A stretch of DNA of 64,000 bases, from NCBI GenBank assembly GCA_029747015.1, contig JAKOGI010000026.1, positions 687,317-751,316 on the forward strand. The letters run 5' to 3'. Under the pieces are notes generated by a model, which did not search any database, was not told where the DNA came from, and saw nothing but the letters and a program-made list of their open reading frames with translations. The stretch comes from Carnegiea gigantea (taxonomy: Eukaryota; Streptophyta; Magnoliopsida; Caryophyllales; Cactaceae). The position numbers and the translations under genes were made by a program. Shown here piece by piece: positions 23,696-34,533 of the stretch. Numbering within the stretch: the first letter of the stretch is position 1; every line of letters begins with the position of its first letter.

Positions 23696-26416
23696 TGTAA
23701 TAGTCCAACCCTAAATTATGTTATTCATTTCATTTCATTAATCCAAAGGATTAATTTCATTTCATTTACATCATCTCTTTTTGTTATTCCGATTTGGACA
23801 TTTCTAACTAGGCCCTCACTTTGCAATTCATGGGTTTTGTTATAAATCGATTTAGGCCTTGATATTTTATGAATTTAACGATTTAATTCTTTTTCATGAC
23901 ACTAAAATCATTTAATCTCAAACTTTGAAAAAAAAAAATTTTTGCAAACGTACTCGGTTTCAGTTCTTTCTAAACCTAAGTCCGTTTAGGGCCGTTTGCA
24001 ACGCAGCAAGACTTGATCTGTATTTGTTTAGCTAAACCCTCTTAATTAAGCCTTAATCAAGCTTGATATTTTTGACTTTTCTACTTTTATTTGCAGCCAA
24101 GTAAATCTAAGTATAAATTGTAAATTTTCATTTTTGTTTCATTTTACACCAAGCAAATTTCAAGACACTTTCTCTCTCCTATTTCTCTCCTCCTTCTCTC
24201 TTGAACTCGACCAGCAGCTACACAGCAGCACCATCACCATTTTCAACCACCAAAAAACCAACAAAACATCCCCCACTCACTACCCCCAAACACCTCTTTC
24301 ACTTCCATAGGCATCAAGCATCATTTCTACCACTTTTTCAACCTCAAAGTGAGTGTTCTTTTCACCTCTATGCTGATTTTTGTTTTTGATTCTTGATCTT
24401 GTTGGTTTTGTTTCTTATTTTGGTTGTTTTAGTGATGGATTATGTTGGTTTTTATGGTATTAAGAATCATCTAGTTGATGGATTATGTTGGAGTTGAAAT
24501 TGGATGAGGTTAGGGTTAGGGTTTCATCTTAATCATGCAAACTTCTTGTTCAAGTGTTGTTTAGTGATTGATCTATCCTTGTTTTTGTTTATCTCTTGAT
24601 ATATTGAAGTTGTCATGTTGTTTATGGTGATTTGAAAAGTTGGGAGTGAGTTCAAAGTGACCTAAAGTTAGGGTTTTGTTTCAAAATGCAAGGTTTGAAT
24701 CAACTAAGTGTAAATTTGAGGTATGTGTATATATGTGACTAGAAAAGGAGTTTTATTTGATATGAATATGAAGAGGAATCATGTATGGTGTTTGTGTATG
24801 ATGTTGGTATGTACCAAAGTGTATTTACATACTCTTAAGAAAGAGTTTGAGTTGAGGTTTGGGGTAATAAGTGAAGGAAAACACTAAAACAGAGCTGCTG
24901 GAATTTTCAGAAAAACAGGACAGCTTTTGAAATGAAACTGGTAGTGATCGGCCCAGCCAAAAATTCTGATTTTTGGTGGGTAGATAGGTCAGTGTGTTAG
25001 CTTCAAAATGGCTCTTGAATCGCATCAATATGAGGTCTGTGGAGAAAGATATGGTCATTTTACCGAACCTGTGCAGGATGGGTTTAAAACTGATATGTTG
25101 ATGTTCTAGCCCTATTTTAGGAACCCTGTCATAGGAATCATGTTTCGTGTACTTAATGAAAGTTTTAGAGGACTTCCTAAGCTGTTTATATTAGTGTATT
25201 ACGTCTCATTTTGAGGTCGGGAGTATAAGTTCTGCTACATTCTTTCCATACCCTCGTCACAAGCTCTTACTCTCTAAACTCGCTTCCATGCCTTAAATCA
25301 GCATTTCTATAATTTATTTAGCTTCAGTCTTATTTAGCTTCAGTATTTTAGATCAACCCATAAACTAGTTTGTACACATTCTTTATAAGCTATTTTTCAT
25401 TAAGGATATCCTTTATACTAGTTTTATTTACAAGTGTTCACTATAAGAACAAGTGCATTTCTGATCTCATGTTCTTGTAATGATCTTTTGAACAGAATCA
25501 AGGCCTAAGCTATCATTCTCTCCATTTTAGTGCATCTATTTACTCTGTGAATTAGCTTTTAAAACCTTTAGGTACGTTCATTGACTGTATCTTTAGAAAT
25601 CAATACGTATTTATCGAAATTGTAATGTTTTGGTAAGTACATCAATGAATCAATTGAATTAGTACTTTATCACATAATTAGCGATCCCATCAGCTACTAG
25701 TTATAGGGCTTTGCCCTCCAGTTACCCGCACGACTTCAGGCCAGGTCCCTCGGTCGGCTTGGCAGGTGTACACCTATTCACAGATCGTAACAGTTACTAG
25801 GGGGCACTAACAGATAATAATTAGCAATGCAGTTTTATATGCATCTTATTCCCTGTTTTCACTTAAAATGAATTGCAAGTAGGCCCTAAATTACTTTTCA
25901 ATGAACCTTTAATAGCACAGGGATGCATGTACTGAGCTTTGGCTCACAGTTCGAAATATTTTTATGTTTTGTTTTAGGAAAATGTTCAGTGAACCACCCT
26001 GAGGCGGGCAGGGAGGCCGGAGGTGACAAATGACATAGAACCATTCATGTGGTTGACGGTGTGGGAGAGCTAAGATGCTATCGTGGCATATTGTGATGTA
26101 TTTTGGAGTGCCTAATGTATTTTAAGTTAACTTATGTATTTTGATGTTGCGATTGTATTTCTAAACCGAGTTATGTAAGTTGGTGTTATCCTTGGGATGT
26201 TAGAACCTTTTTGTATATAACTAAATGGTTTGGGTGTTTATGATGGTGTATACCGTATTATGGGGTAACCTTTGGGTTATGCCAAGTTTTCATGTTTAAT
26301 GGAAGCCTTGTCCTTCATGAACGGCGGTACGCCCCGTTCATTGAATTATTGTATCTTATTGATAACCTTAAGCAGATGAATGCAGGCAATGAATCATGTA
26401 TACTTGGGGTGTTACA
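23696..26416 (+). mobile_element. Solo LTR, 2.7 kb, with perfect 5-bp target duplication
   Basis: The segment begins TGTAATAGTCC and ends GGGTGTTACA, with inverted TGTAA/TTACA ends. GCTCC flanks it on both sides (23691-23695 and 26417-26421). The LINE reading frame resumes directly after the second GCTCC. No primer site, polypurine tract or coding sequence is present, so this is one LTR left after recombination between two LTRs. A TATAAATTG at about 24112 followed by a CT-rich leader (24168-24200) fits an LTR promoter. ORFs inside (for example 24201-24389 and 24825-25058 minus) are not recognisable. Confidence 0.85.
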
Positions 26417-27241
26417 GCTCCCAAGTGAGTTCAATCATCACATCCAAGCTTCTATCATTAGTTAGTGGTGGGATCATGATGATTGCAAAATGAAGACTCA
26501 TTGGGTGTCCAAAAGTAAACTACTGCGTAGCAAGCTCACTGGCAGTCTGGGCTTTAGAGATTTGGAGGCCTTTAACCTTGCTTTACTTGCCCACCAAGTC
26601 TGACGGCCATTGAATGTAGAACACACACTTGCCTGCAAACTCTCAAAGTTAAGCACTTCCCATCTTCAGGCATTCTTGATGCGGAGCTCGTAATCAAACC
26701 CAGCTACACATGGTGAAGCCTCCGTCAAGCGCTCTGGGTGGTTCAAAAAGGATCTCGATGGTTGGTTGGGCGATGGGTGGTCACTTAACATATGGGGTTC
26801 CAAATGGATCCCGAGACCGAACTCCTTCAAGGTTGTTACCCCTATCAAGGCCGATGCAAGGCTCTTGTAAGTAGGCGACTTGATCGATTGGGATAGAAGT
26901 GATTGGAACATGACTATGGTCAACTGCATCCTCCTACCCAACGACACCAAGGCCATATCCTCTATCCCCTTATGCTCCTCATGGCCAAGGGATCGTCTCA
27001 CCTGGCACTTCTCTAGCTCAGGCAAGCTAACGGTGAAGTCGGCCTATCACATCATATCACAGGGCCAAAACTAAGACACCTTGGTCAGCAGCAGTACCAC
27101 CATGCAGTCCTTCTGGAAAACTCTCTGGCATTTGGATACCCCCCAGAATGAAGATGTTTGCATGGAGGGCCTATTCTAATGCCCTTTTCTCCAACTATGC
27201 CCTAACCAAGCGGGTCCAGGACATCGATGCTAGATGCAAAC
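26417..27241 (+). pseudogene. LINE ORF2 part 2: region after reverse transcriptase
   Basis: Continues the LINE after the solo LTR. IISWWDHDDCKMKTHWVSK and SLGFRDLEAFNLALLAHQ are typical of the segment after plant LINE reverse transcriptase. It then reads GWLGDGWSLNIWGSKWIP and DRLTWHFSSSGKLTVKSAY, leading to the zinc-binding region. Several stops and frame changes are present. The reading is cut at 27241 by the Sirevirus and resumes at 37934. Confidence 0.8.
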
Positions 27242-28508
27242 TGTTGAGTTCGTGAGTATCCAACCACAAGAGGGAGGGTGAATTGTGGTATCTGATTTTC
27301 GCGTTGTAGATAACAAGCACCCTCACAAAGGTTGTTCTCAAGTGACAAACACCCTGATAGCTTGTTTGCACGGGGTGTTCTTAAATGTTGCAGAGGCGAA
27401 AACCACCAAGATAGATGTGGAAAATAAAGCACACAATTTTTACGTGGAAAACACCTCTAGCCCAACTGAGGTGTGAAAAACCACGACCTACCTCGTGTAG
27501 GATTTAACCACTTTCACTAACGGGCTTCACACGTTACAATTGTAACACACCTTGTTACAACTTGCAACCACGTAACCTTCTTCCCAAAGACAGGTTACAC
27601 CACGTCCAACCTTCGCAAGATTAGACACGTCCAAATTCACACGACTAGGACACACTCACTCACTTTTCTGATTCAAGATCAGGTTTACAAACACCTTACA
27701 GGGGGTGCTTCTTACTAAGCAGATGTAAGGTACAATGAAGATCCTATTATGCCAATGGTATGAAAACTCAAAATCAAACACAGCTTGTCACGGTTTGCTT
27801 TTCAGAATGAAGCTCAAGAATCTTTGAGTGTAAACCGAGTTTTCTGATTTTCCTGGATTTTTCAAAAGGCTGTGTTTATGCAAATTCAAACCGAGTTTTC
27901 TATCTCTCTGTTTTTCGAGTGTTTTGAATATCTGTATATATCTGTCTGTGTGTATATGCTGGGAGAGAAAAAGCTGAGGCTTTTAAACAAAAAAACCAAC
28001 GGTCATAAACCACAGAATCAGCTAAGTATGGAAATTGTTTTGCAAAATTATCCAACGGCTAATGATTAATTTATCCCAAAATATAAGGGATTTTGTTATC
28101 TTAAAGGATAACCCTTATCTTCCCATAACCGTGAAGAGGTTTAAAGAGATTTTCAGCTTTTACCAAATCCGAAAATATAGTCAAAGGAAATTTTTTCCTT
28201 TAAGTTTTGGCAAATCTCCAAAACTTATTTTCGAAATTCTCCCAAAATATTTTCAGGAAATACCTTTCCAGAGAAATAGCAGTTTTGAAATTCAAGGAAA
28301 GTATTCTAGAGATCTTGGCCAACCAAAATGAATTTTTCACCAAGTAAAACCTGTCTAGAAGACTTGTTCTCACATGTAGCAAACCAGTTAATACAATAAA
28401 GATCACAAACACCAGTTAGGCCTGTTTGGAGATCGTGTTCGGAGCAATATGACTTGGACAAATTTTTACACTTGGATTTGTTATCATCAAAAATAAATAT
28501 AATCAACA
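27242..28508 (-). repeat. 3' LTR of the Sirevirus, with 342-bp internal deletion
   Basis: Nearly identical to 36322-37928, but the bases matching 37420-37761 are missing. The deletion joint is at TTTTTCA|CCAAG near 28339-28340. TCA occurs at both ends of the missing segment in the intact LTR, which fits a microhomology-mediated deletion after insertion. Confidence 0.92.
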
Positions 28509-28525
28509 AATTCCCCCTTTTTGAT
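28509..28525 (-). promoter_or_regulatory. Polypurine tract of the Sirevirus
   Basis: On the minus strand, AAAAAGGGGGAATTT directly abuts the 3' LTR. It is the expected primer for plus-strand DNA synthesis. Confidence 0.85.
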
Positions 28526-28589
28526 GATGACAAACCAAGTGACCATATTGACAAAATTTAAACGCGCTTAACAACGTTTAATGCTGATA

Positions 28590-28668
28590 GGGATCCTCTA
28601 GGTGCTAGGTCATATCTGGGATCCTCTAGGTGTCATATCTGGGATCCTCTAGGTGCTAGGTCATATCT
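28590..28668 (-). repeat. 28-bp tandem repeats near the polypurine tract (copy 1)
   Basis: Three units of GGGATCCTCTAGGTGCTAGG plus TCATATCT. The middle unit is shortened to 23 bp. The same array is found at 63697-63780 in the second Sirevirus copy with three full units. Role unknown. Confidence 0.9.
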
Positions 28669-28847
28669 GTCCATATGGTCTTATTCCCCCTTTTGGCATC
28701 ATTAAAAAGCATAAGCAACAGGAGTAATGCAAGAAAAGCAATATAGAGCATAAGGTGCAAGTAGCATTAATAAAGGGATATTGCATTAAAAACATTACAA
28801 TGCCAAAAAAACTGAGATGAGAGGAAACAAGAGAACAGCCTAGAGAA

Positions 28848-30705
28848 TCAGGGAGCAGGGGGTGGTTTCGTTTGCAGAGGAGGGATGCTAGGGGCAAGAG
28901 TGGAGAGAAGTGCAAGCAAATCTTCATGGCGTTTGGCCGAGAGAGCTCGTTCCTCAGCAAGAGCAGCCTTGACAGCTGAGAGCTCATCCTTGAGGCGAGC
29001 ATTGTCCTCAAGAACAGCCTCAACCTTGACGGAAGGTTGCCTAGAAATAGGTGGTCGAGATGGTCGACGACCCTATTTGGAGACTGACCTTTCGCCAACC
29101 TCATAGCCACACCCTAGCAGAGTGTCACTCCCAATCTCATCAATGATTTGGGCCGGCACTCTTCGTGTGAGCACGATCCCAAAGTACTCAAGCACCCTTG
29201 TCAACAAAAACCCATAGCCAAGATCATGTGCCCGGGTGGTGTTCGCAATTCGCTCTATGTGGCGAATCATGATTGCAGGGAGGTTTACTAGTTCCTCCCG
29301 ATCCAGTAGGTCCACCAGACATTGATCGAAGGCATCTGCTGAGTTTCGCCCTTGACCTCGCGGTATTATGTTCTTGATGGTGAACATAAATAGTAGTTGG
29401 TGCAGGGAGGTCATTTCACCCCTTCTTAACCGAGAGGGGTGTTCTCAGGCCCTGTTTTTGACTAAGGCGTTTGGACACCTCTAAGAGCCTGGCTGTTTCC
29501 AGAGCTGTTTTATCTTCCCTCACATACACAGCAAATCCACGAGAGGGGATGCCCAGAATATCACTCAGGGTGGCTTCATCAAAGGAAAAATGACACGCAT
29601 TGACAGCAGTTGTCACCACCCCATTTGTGACAGAGCAGTTGGCATAGAATTCAGCCAACTCGGGCACAGAACACCCTTGCTGGGTGTTTGCAAACAACTC
29701 AAGCCATCCTTGGGCTCGAAGCTTGTTCAAGAACACCCCCAGACCCTGTTCCTCGAAAAAGCTTACATTCACTACCTTCCCCCTGACGACATTGCGCTTC
29801 AGCAACTGCGCATGTTTGTCAGACATAGGAGAGGGAGTGAACTGCTTTGGGCGTTTAAGGACAGGAACAGAGGTGGTAGTTTCTGGTAGGGGGGCTGTTC
29901 TGGGCTTTCGCTTGAGGGGTGTTTTGGCAGGAGAGGGCTTCACAGCAGGTTTATTGGTTGGTTTTGGAGGAGATTGTTCTTCAGAGGACTCGAAAAACAC
30001 CGGTGTCCCCTGTTTGAAGGTGGTGTTCTCAGAGTCAGAACTCGAGAACCCTTCAGAAGAAGAAGAAATCTCCTCGATGATAGGAGTAGAGGGTTTGGAG
30101 GTACGAGGAGCGGATTGAAAAGCGATTCTCGCAGACTTGCGAGAGGGCTTAGAGGATTGAGGAGAAGAGGGAGTTTGTGAGGGTTGAGACCTTGGTTGTG
30201 GCCTTGTTCTTGGCGTTCTACTACGCCTAGCCACGATTTTCACCCTCTTCCTTTTCTCTCCAGTTCGAGCGACCGGAGTGGGGGTTTCAGCCTCAGGGAG
30301 AGAATTCTTCTCGAGACTCTCCTCGGACGACTCATTCGACTTCCCTTGGAAGTCAACAGGCAGATCCTCCACAACCACACCTTCGACAGAGGCAGCCCCT
30401 GTTTCTGTCACGGTGTCAGAGAAACAGGGCTCAAAATTAAACCCTTCAGGGGTTTCCAAGAATTGTTCTTGAGACCCCGACTTTGTTTCCTCTGACTCAA
30501 CTGAAATGGGACAAGCAATTGCCCCTACGAGGAACACCAATTCCCTTCCACATTCAAAGGGAATATCATCCATCCCCATTCCCACTGATTTTAGAGACAA
30601 GCGATTCAGAAATTGGAAAGGCTTGTAAAGAATTGGGCGAGAAGGAGCAGGAATTGAGGAAGAAAGAACGAGGGCTTTTGATTGAAGAGTGTTGTTGGAA
30701 GCCAT
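28848..30705 (-). pseudogene. Sirevirus ORF3 (env-like position), broken once or twice
   Basis: The ORF begins MASNNTLQSKALVLSSS and lies in the same direction as pol, about 500 bp after it. The N-terminal half is acidic, then Ser/Pro/Lys/Arg-rich (two clusters of basic residues). A globular part follows (GKVVNVSFFEEQGLGVFLN, then FSFDEATLSDILGIPSRGF), resembling the domain called putative plant transposon protein. The C-terminal tail looks coiled-coil (LEDNARLKDELSAVKAAL) and ends at 28848. A one-base frameshift at about 29416 and an in-frame stop at 29073-29075 break it. One weak hydrophobic stretch (ELVFLVGAIACPISV) is the only membrane candidate, so calling it an envelope protein is not supported. 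Its function is unknown. Confidence 0.75.
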
Positions 30706-30805
30706 TGTTGCTAGAGGAGAGAGATTAGGGTTTAAGGAGTTTGCAGGATGTTCGGTTTTTGCTTGAGGGCAAGACGAACGATAGTACTAAGAGCAGGGCA
30801 TAAAA

Positions 30806-30827
30806 AGAGAGAGAGAGAGAGAGAGAG
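30806..30827. repeat. GA microsatellite in the Sirevirus
   Basis: About eleven GA units in the spacer between pol and ORF3, close to the ORF3 start. Confidence 0.9.
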
Positions 30828-30909
30828 CAGCCGAATCTTTGAGAAGATCTCTTGAATTGTAACGGGTAGGAGCAATAACATCTTGTGCCTTGGGAAGGAA
30901 AGCAAACAC

Positions 30910-30991
30910 ACCGAGCAACCAAGGGGCGTACCTGTTCTCTGTATTATGCCACCGAGCAACCAAGGGGCGTACCTGTTCTCTGTATTATGCC
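30910..30991. repeat. Perfect 41-bp tandem duplication in the pol-ORF3 spacer
   Basis: The 41-bp unit beginning ACCGAGCAACCAAGGGGCGT occurs twice head to tail without a mismatch, so the duplication is recent. Confidence 0.92.
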
Positions 30992-31206
30992 TGTTCTTTG
31001 CCGTCTGATCTGATTCGACTGAATGGCATTAAGACGGCTCCAGTACATCCCCTTATGCTGTACTAAGTAGATAAGGAAAAAAAAAATGCATGCAATACGG
31101 GCATATGCAATCACATCCGTTATTAATAAAATTTGCAAACAGGGGGAGAGAACAGGGTGTAAAGGTTGATCTTACCAAACCCAGTTCATGTTCTGGAAAC
31201 AGTATC

Positions 31207-34200
31207 TCAGGGTGTTCTCACCAACCCTAGTTCCAGTCTATTTCTCTCAAAAAGGTCTCTAGCTAGTGCCTTAGTGAATATATCAGCAATATGACTTTTC
31301 GTTGAGCAAAAATTCATAGAGATTAAACCCTTTTCAACATTATCTCTCAAGAAATGATGTCGAATGTCAATATGCTTTGTTCTTTTATGTTGACATGGAT
31401 TTTTGGCAATGTTAATTGCACTTGTGTTATCACAAAAAATAGGAATGCATCCAATGTCAACACAAAAGTCCTTAAGCTGTTGCCTTATCCACAACAGTTG
31501 AGCACAACATGAAGCAGCTGCAACATATTCAGCTTCTGCTGTGGACATGGCAACTGAATGTTGCTTCTTGGTAGCCCAAGATACCAAACAAGGTCCAAGA
31601 AAGTGAGCCATACCTGAGGTACTCTTTCTATCAACTAGGAATCCAGTATAGTCAGCATCAGCATATCTAACAAGATCAAAATTGCAACCTTTAGGGTACC
31701 ATAGAGCTAAATTGGGTGTATGTTTCAAATACCTTAGTATCCGTTTAACAGCCTTAAGATGAGTTTCCTTAGGATTAGACTGAAAACGGGCACATAAACC
31801 AACGCTAAAAATAATATCAGGTCTACTAGCGGTTAGGTATAAGAGTGACCCAATCATACCCTGATAGAGTTTCTCCTTAACTGAGGGACTCCCATCATCC
31901 ATAACCAACTTGGTTGAAGGAGAAATAGGAGTGTCTATGGGTTTCGCCGACTCCATCCCAAAACGCTTAAGTAATTCCTTGATATACTTTTGCTGATGGA
32001 TCATGGTGCCGTTTGGAGTTTGTTTGATTTATAAGCCTAAGAAAAAATTAAGCTCACCCATCATGCTCATCTCAAACTCACTCCTCATCATATTTGAAAA
32101 TTCATTGCATAAATCTTGATGAGTTGCACCAAATATGATGTCATCAACATATATTTGGACAATCAAAAAATGTTCCCCCTTAGATTTTAGAAACAAGGTA
32201 TTGTCTACCTTGCCTCTTCTAAAATCATTTTCAAGTAAAAAACTTGACAACCGTTCATACCAAGCTCTTGGAGCTTGTTTTAAACCATAAAGTGCCTTGT
32301 CAAGTTTAAAAACATGATTTGGAAAATCACCATTTTCAAAACCAGGGGGTTGTTTGACATACACCTCTTCTTTAAGGTATCCGTTTAGGAATGCACTTTT
32401 AACATCCATTTGATATAGCTTGATTTCCATATGAGCTGCAAAGGCTATTAAAATTCGAATAGCCTCAATTCTAGCAACTGGTGCAAAGGTTTCTTCGTAA
32501 TCGATCCCTTCTTCTTGATTGTATCCTTGTACAACCAGCCGTGCCTTGTTCCTGGTGACTGTTCCTGACTCATGAAGTTTGTTTCGGAACACCCACTTGG
32601 TTCCAATGATTGTTCTCTCTACAGGTTTAGGTACAAGGTGCCATACCTTGTTTCTTTCAAATTGATAAAGCTCTTCTTGCATAGCCGTGATCCAATCTGA
32701 ATCTGCAAGAGCTTCATTCACACTTTTTGGCTCAATGTTAGAAAGAAAAGCATAGAAAGCACAAAAATTCTTTAGTTTAGATCTAGTTTGCACTCCAGTA
32801 TTAATATCTGACAAGATTTGATCAAGAGGATGCGAACTATGGTGCTTCCATGGTCGTGGAGTAAGAGGATCCACAGACACATGCTCTGTTCTAACTGAAA
32901 TGTGTGTAGGATCAGGCTCAAGAACACCTCCTGATCCTGTTTCTGCACCTGTTTGTAACCTTATTCCTAAAGAACATGGTTCCGAACAGGGTTCAGCGGT
33001 GTTTTCCCCTGTTTGGTGTTCACCTTGCCTGCTGTTCTGAGGAACACCTTTAGGAGTTGTTTTCTCCATGGTGTTCTTACCTCGTTTATCTTGGAGCAAC
33101 ACTTCTTTTCGAACAAGATCTAATTCAAGTTCATCTTCCTGTGCATCATTCTCACTGAACACGTTAGATTCATCAAAAAGTACATGCACACTTTCCTCAA
33201 CACACAAGGTTCTTTTGTTAAAGACTTTGTATGCCTTGCTGTGAGAAGAATAGCCAAGAAGTATTGTCTCATCACTTCTTGGATCAAACTTTCCTAAGGC
33301 ATCCTTCCCATTATTATGCACAAAACACTTACAACCAAATGTCCTTAGGTGCGTAATATTGGGTTTTTTGCCTTTGAAAAGTTCATAAGGAGTTTTATTC
33401 AACATAGGTCTGATCATGCATCTATTTATAATGTAACATGAGGTGTTCAATGCTTCTGCCCAAAAATACCTAGGAAGACCCCTAGCAATAAGCATTGTTC
33501 TGGTCATGTCTTCCAGGGTGCGATTTTTGCGCTCAACCACCCCATTTTGTTGGGGTGATCTTGGGGCTGAGAAGTTATGATTAACACCATGTTCATTACA
33601 ATAGTTAATAAAACTTGCATTTTCAAACTCAGTTCCATGATCAGATCTTAAGCTGATTAAGGAGTGTCCTACTCTTTTTTCAACCTTTTTGAGAAAGACA
33701 ATAAAATTCTCAAAGGTTTCATCCTTGGATGCCAAAAACAAGGTCCAAGTAAATCGAGAGTAATCATCCACTACAACAAGCACATACTTTTTTCCACCTC
33801 TACTAGTTATCCTCATGGGACCACACAAATCAATGTGTAATAATTCTAGAGGTCGGGTAGTGCTTCCACATTTTTTCGATTTAAAAGAAGATCTGACTTG
33901 TTTGCCTTTTGCACAAGCTTCACATACCTTGTCATTATTAAATTTGATGGAAGGTAGTCCAATAACTAGGTCTTTTGAAACAAGTTTGTTTAATAAGGAT
34001 AAGCTTGCATGACCTAGTCTCTTGTGCCATAGCATTATATCATCATTTAATGCATTTAAACAAGTCAGATTATTTTGGGGAAGAGTGGAAATACAAACTT
34101 TATAAATATTTTGATATCGCTTCCCCCTCAACACAACATCTCCTGTGTCGTCATTTACAACCAAGCAACGTGTTCGTGAAAACACCACTAGGTTGTTCTT

Positions 34201-34533
34201 GTCACACAGTTGGGACACACTTAGCAAATTGTGCTTTAAACCATCAACCAAGTGCACATTATCAATTGAGTGGGAGAGAGTTTTACCAATATTACCTATA
34301 CCGACAATTGTCCCAGACTTGCCGTTTCCAAATGCTACACTCCCACCATTCAAAGCTGTAAGTGAGAGAAAATTTGATCTTTCTCCAGTCATGTGCCGCG
34401 AACACCCACTATCAACATACCACAGCTGCCTGTTTTCAAGGTTGTTTTCTGATCTGTTTGACAGGGTGTTTCTTATCCTGTTTGCTGGGTTGTTTATGGG
34501 ATTGTTCTCTCTCACTTCAGCCTGCAAAACAAA
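31207..34533 (-). pseudogene. pol: Sirevirus pol: protease, integrase, reverse transcriptase, RNase H; one nonsense codon
   Basis: The frame is open from 34533 to 31207 except for a TAA at 32029-32031, about 35 residues after the YVDD box, probably a C-to-T change in a glutamine codon. Residues are numbered from 34527. Protease has the DSG motif at 39-41. Integrase has H168, H173, C202 and C205, then D233, D296 and E332 with DD35E spacing. Reverse transcriptase has [14 protein letters not shown] and [13 protein letters not shown] blocks (here [10 protein letters not shown]) and YVDD at 793-796. RNase H (32004-31207) has YADADY, STAEAEYVAA and CDNTSA. It would make and integrate cDNA from element RNA in cytoplasmic particles. 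The single stop probably abolishes RNase H. Confidence 0.93.

Noticed and set aside
24201..24389. ORF inside the solo LTR as a gene
   Set aside because: Ser/Pro/His-rich from a CT/CA-rich LTR leader, without family features.
28661..29110. 149-codon minus-strand ORF at the end of ORF3
   Set aside because: The ORF3 frame continues through this region (in frame after the 29073 stop) with a coiled-coil sequence; this ORF is in another frame and has no recognised domain.
28848..30705. Calling ORF3 a retroviral-type envelope protein
   Set aside because: No signal peptide, no convincing transmembrane segment and no cleavage site; only the position matches, so it is left as unknown.
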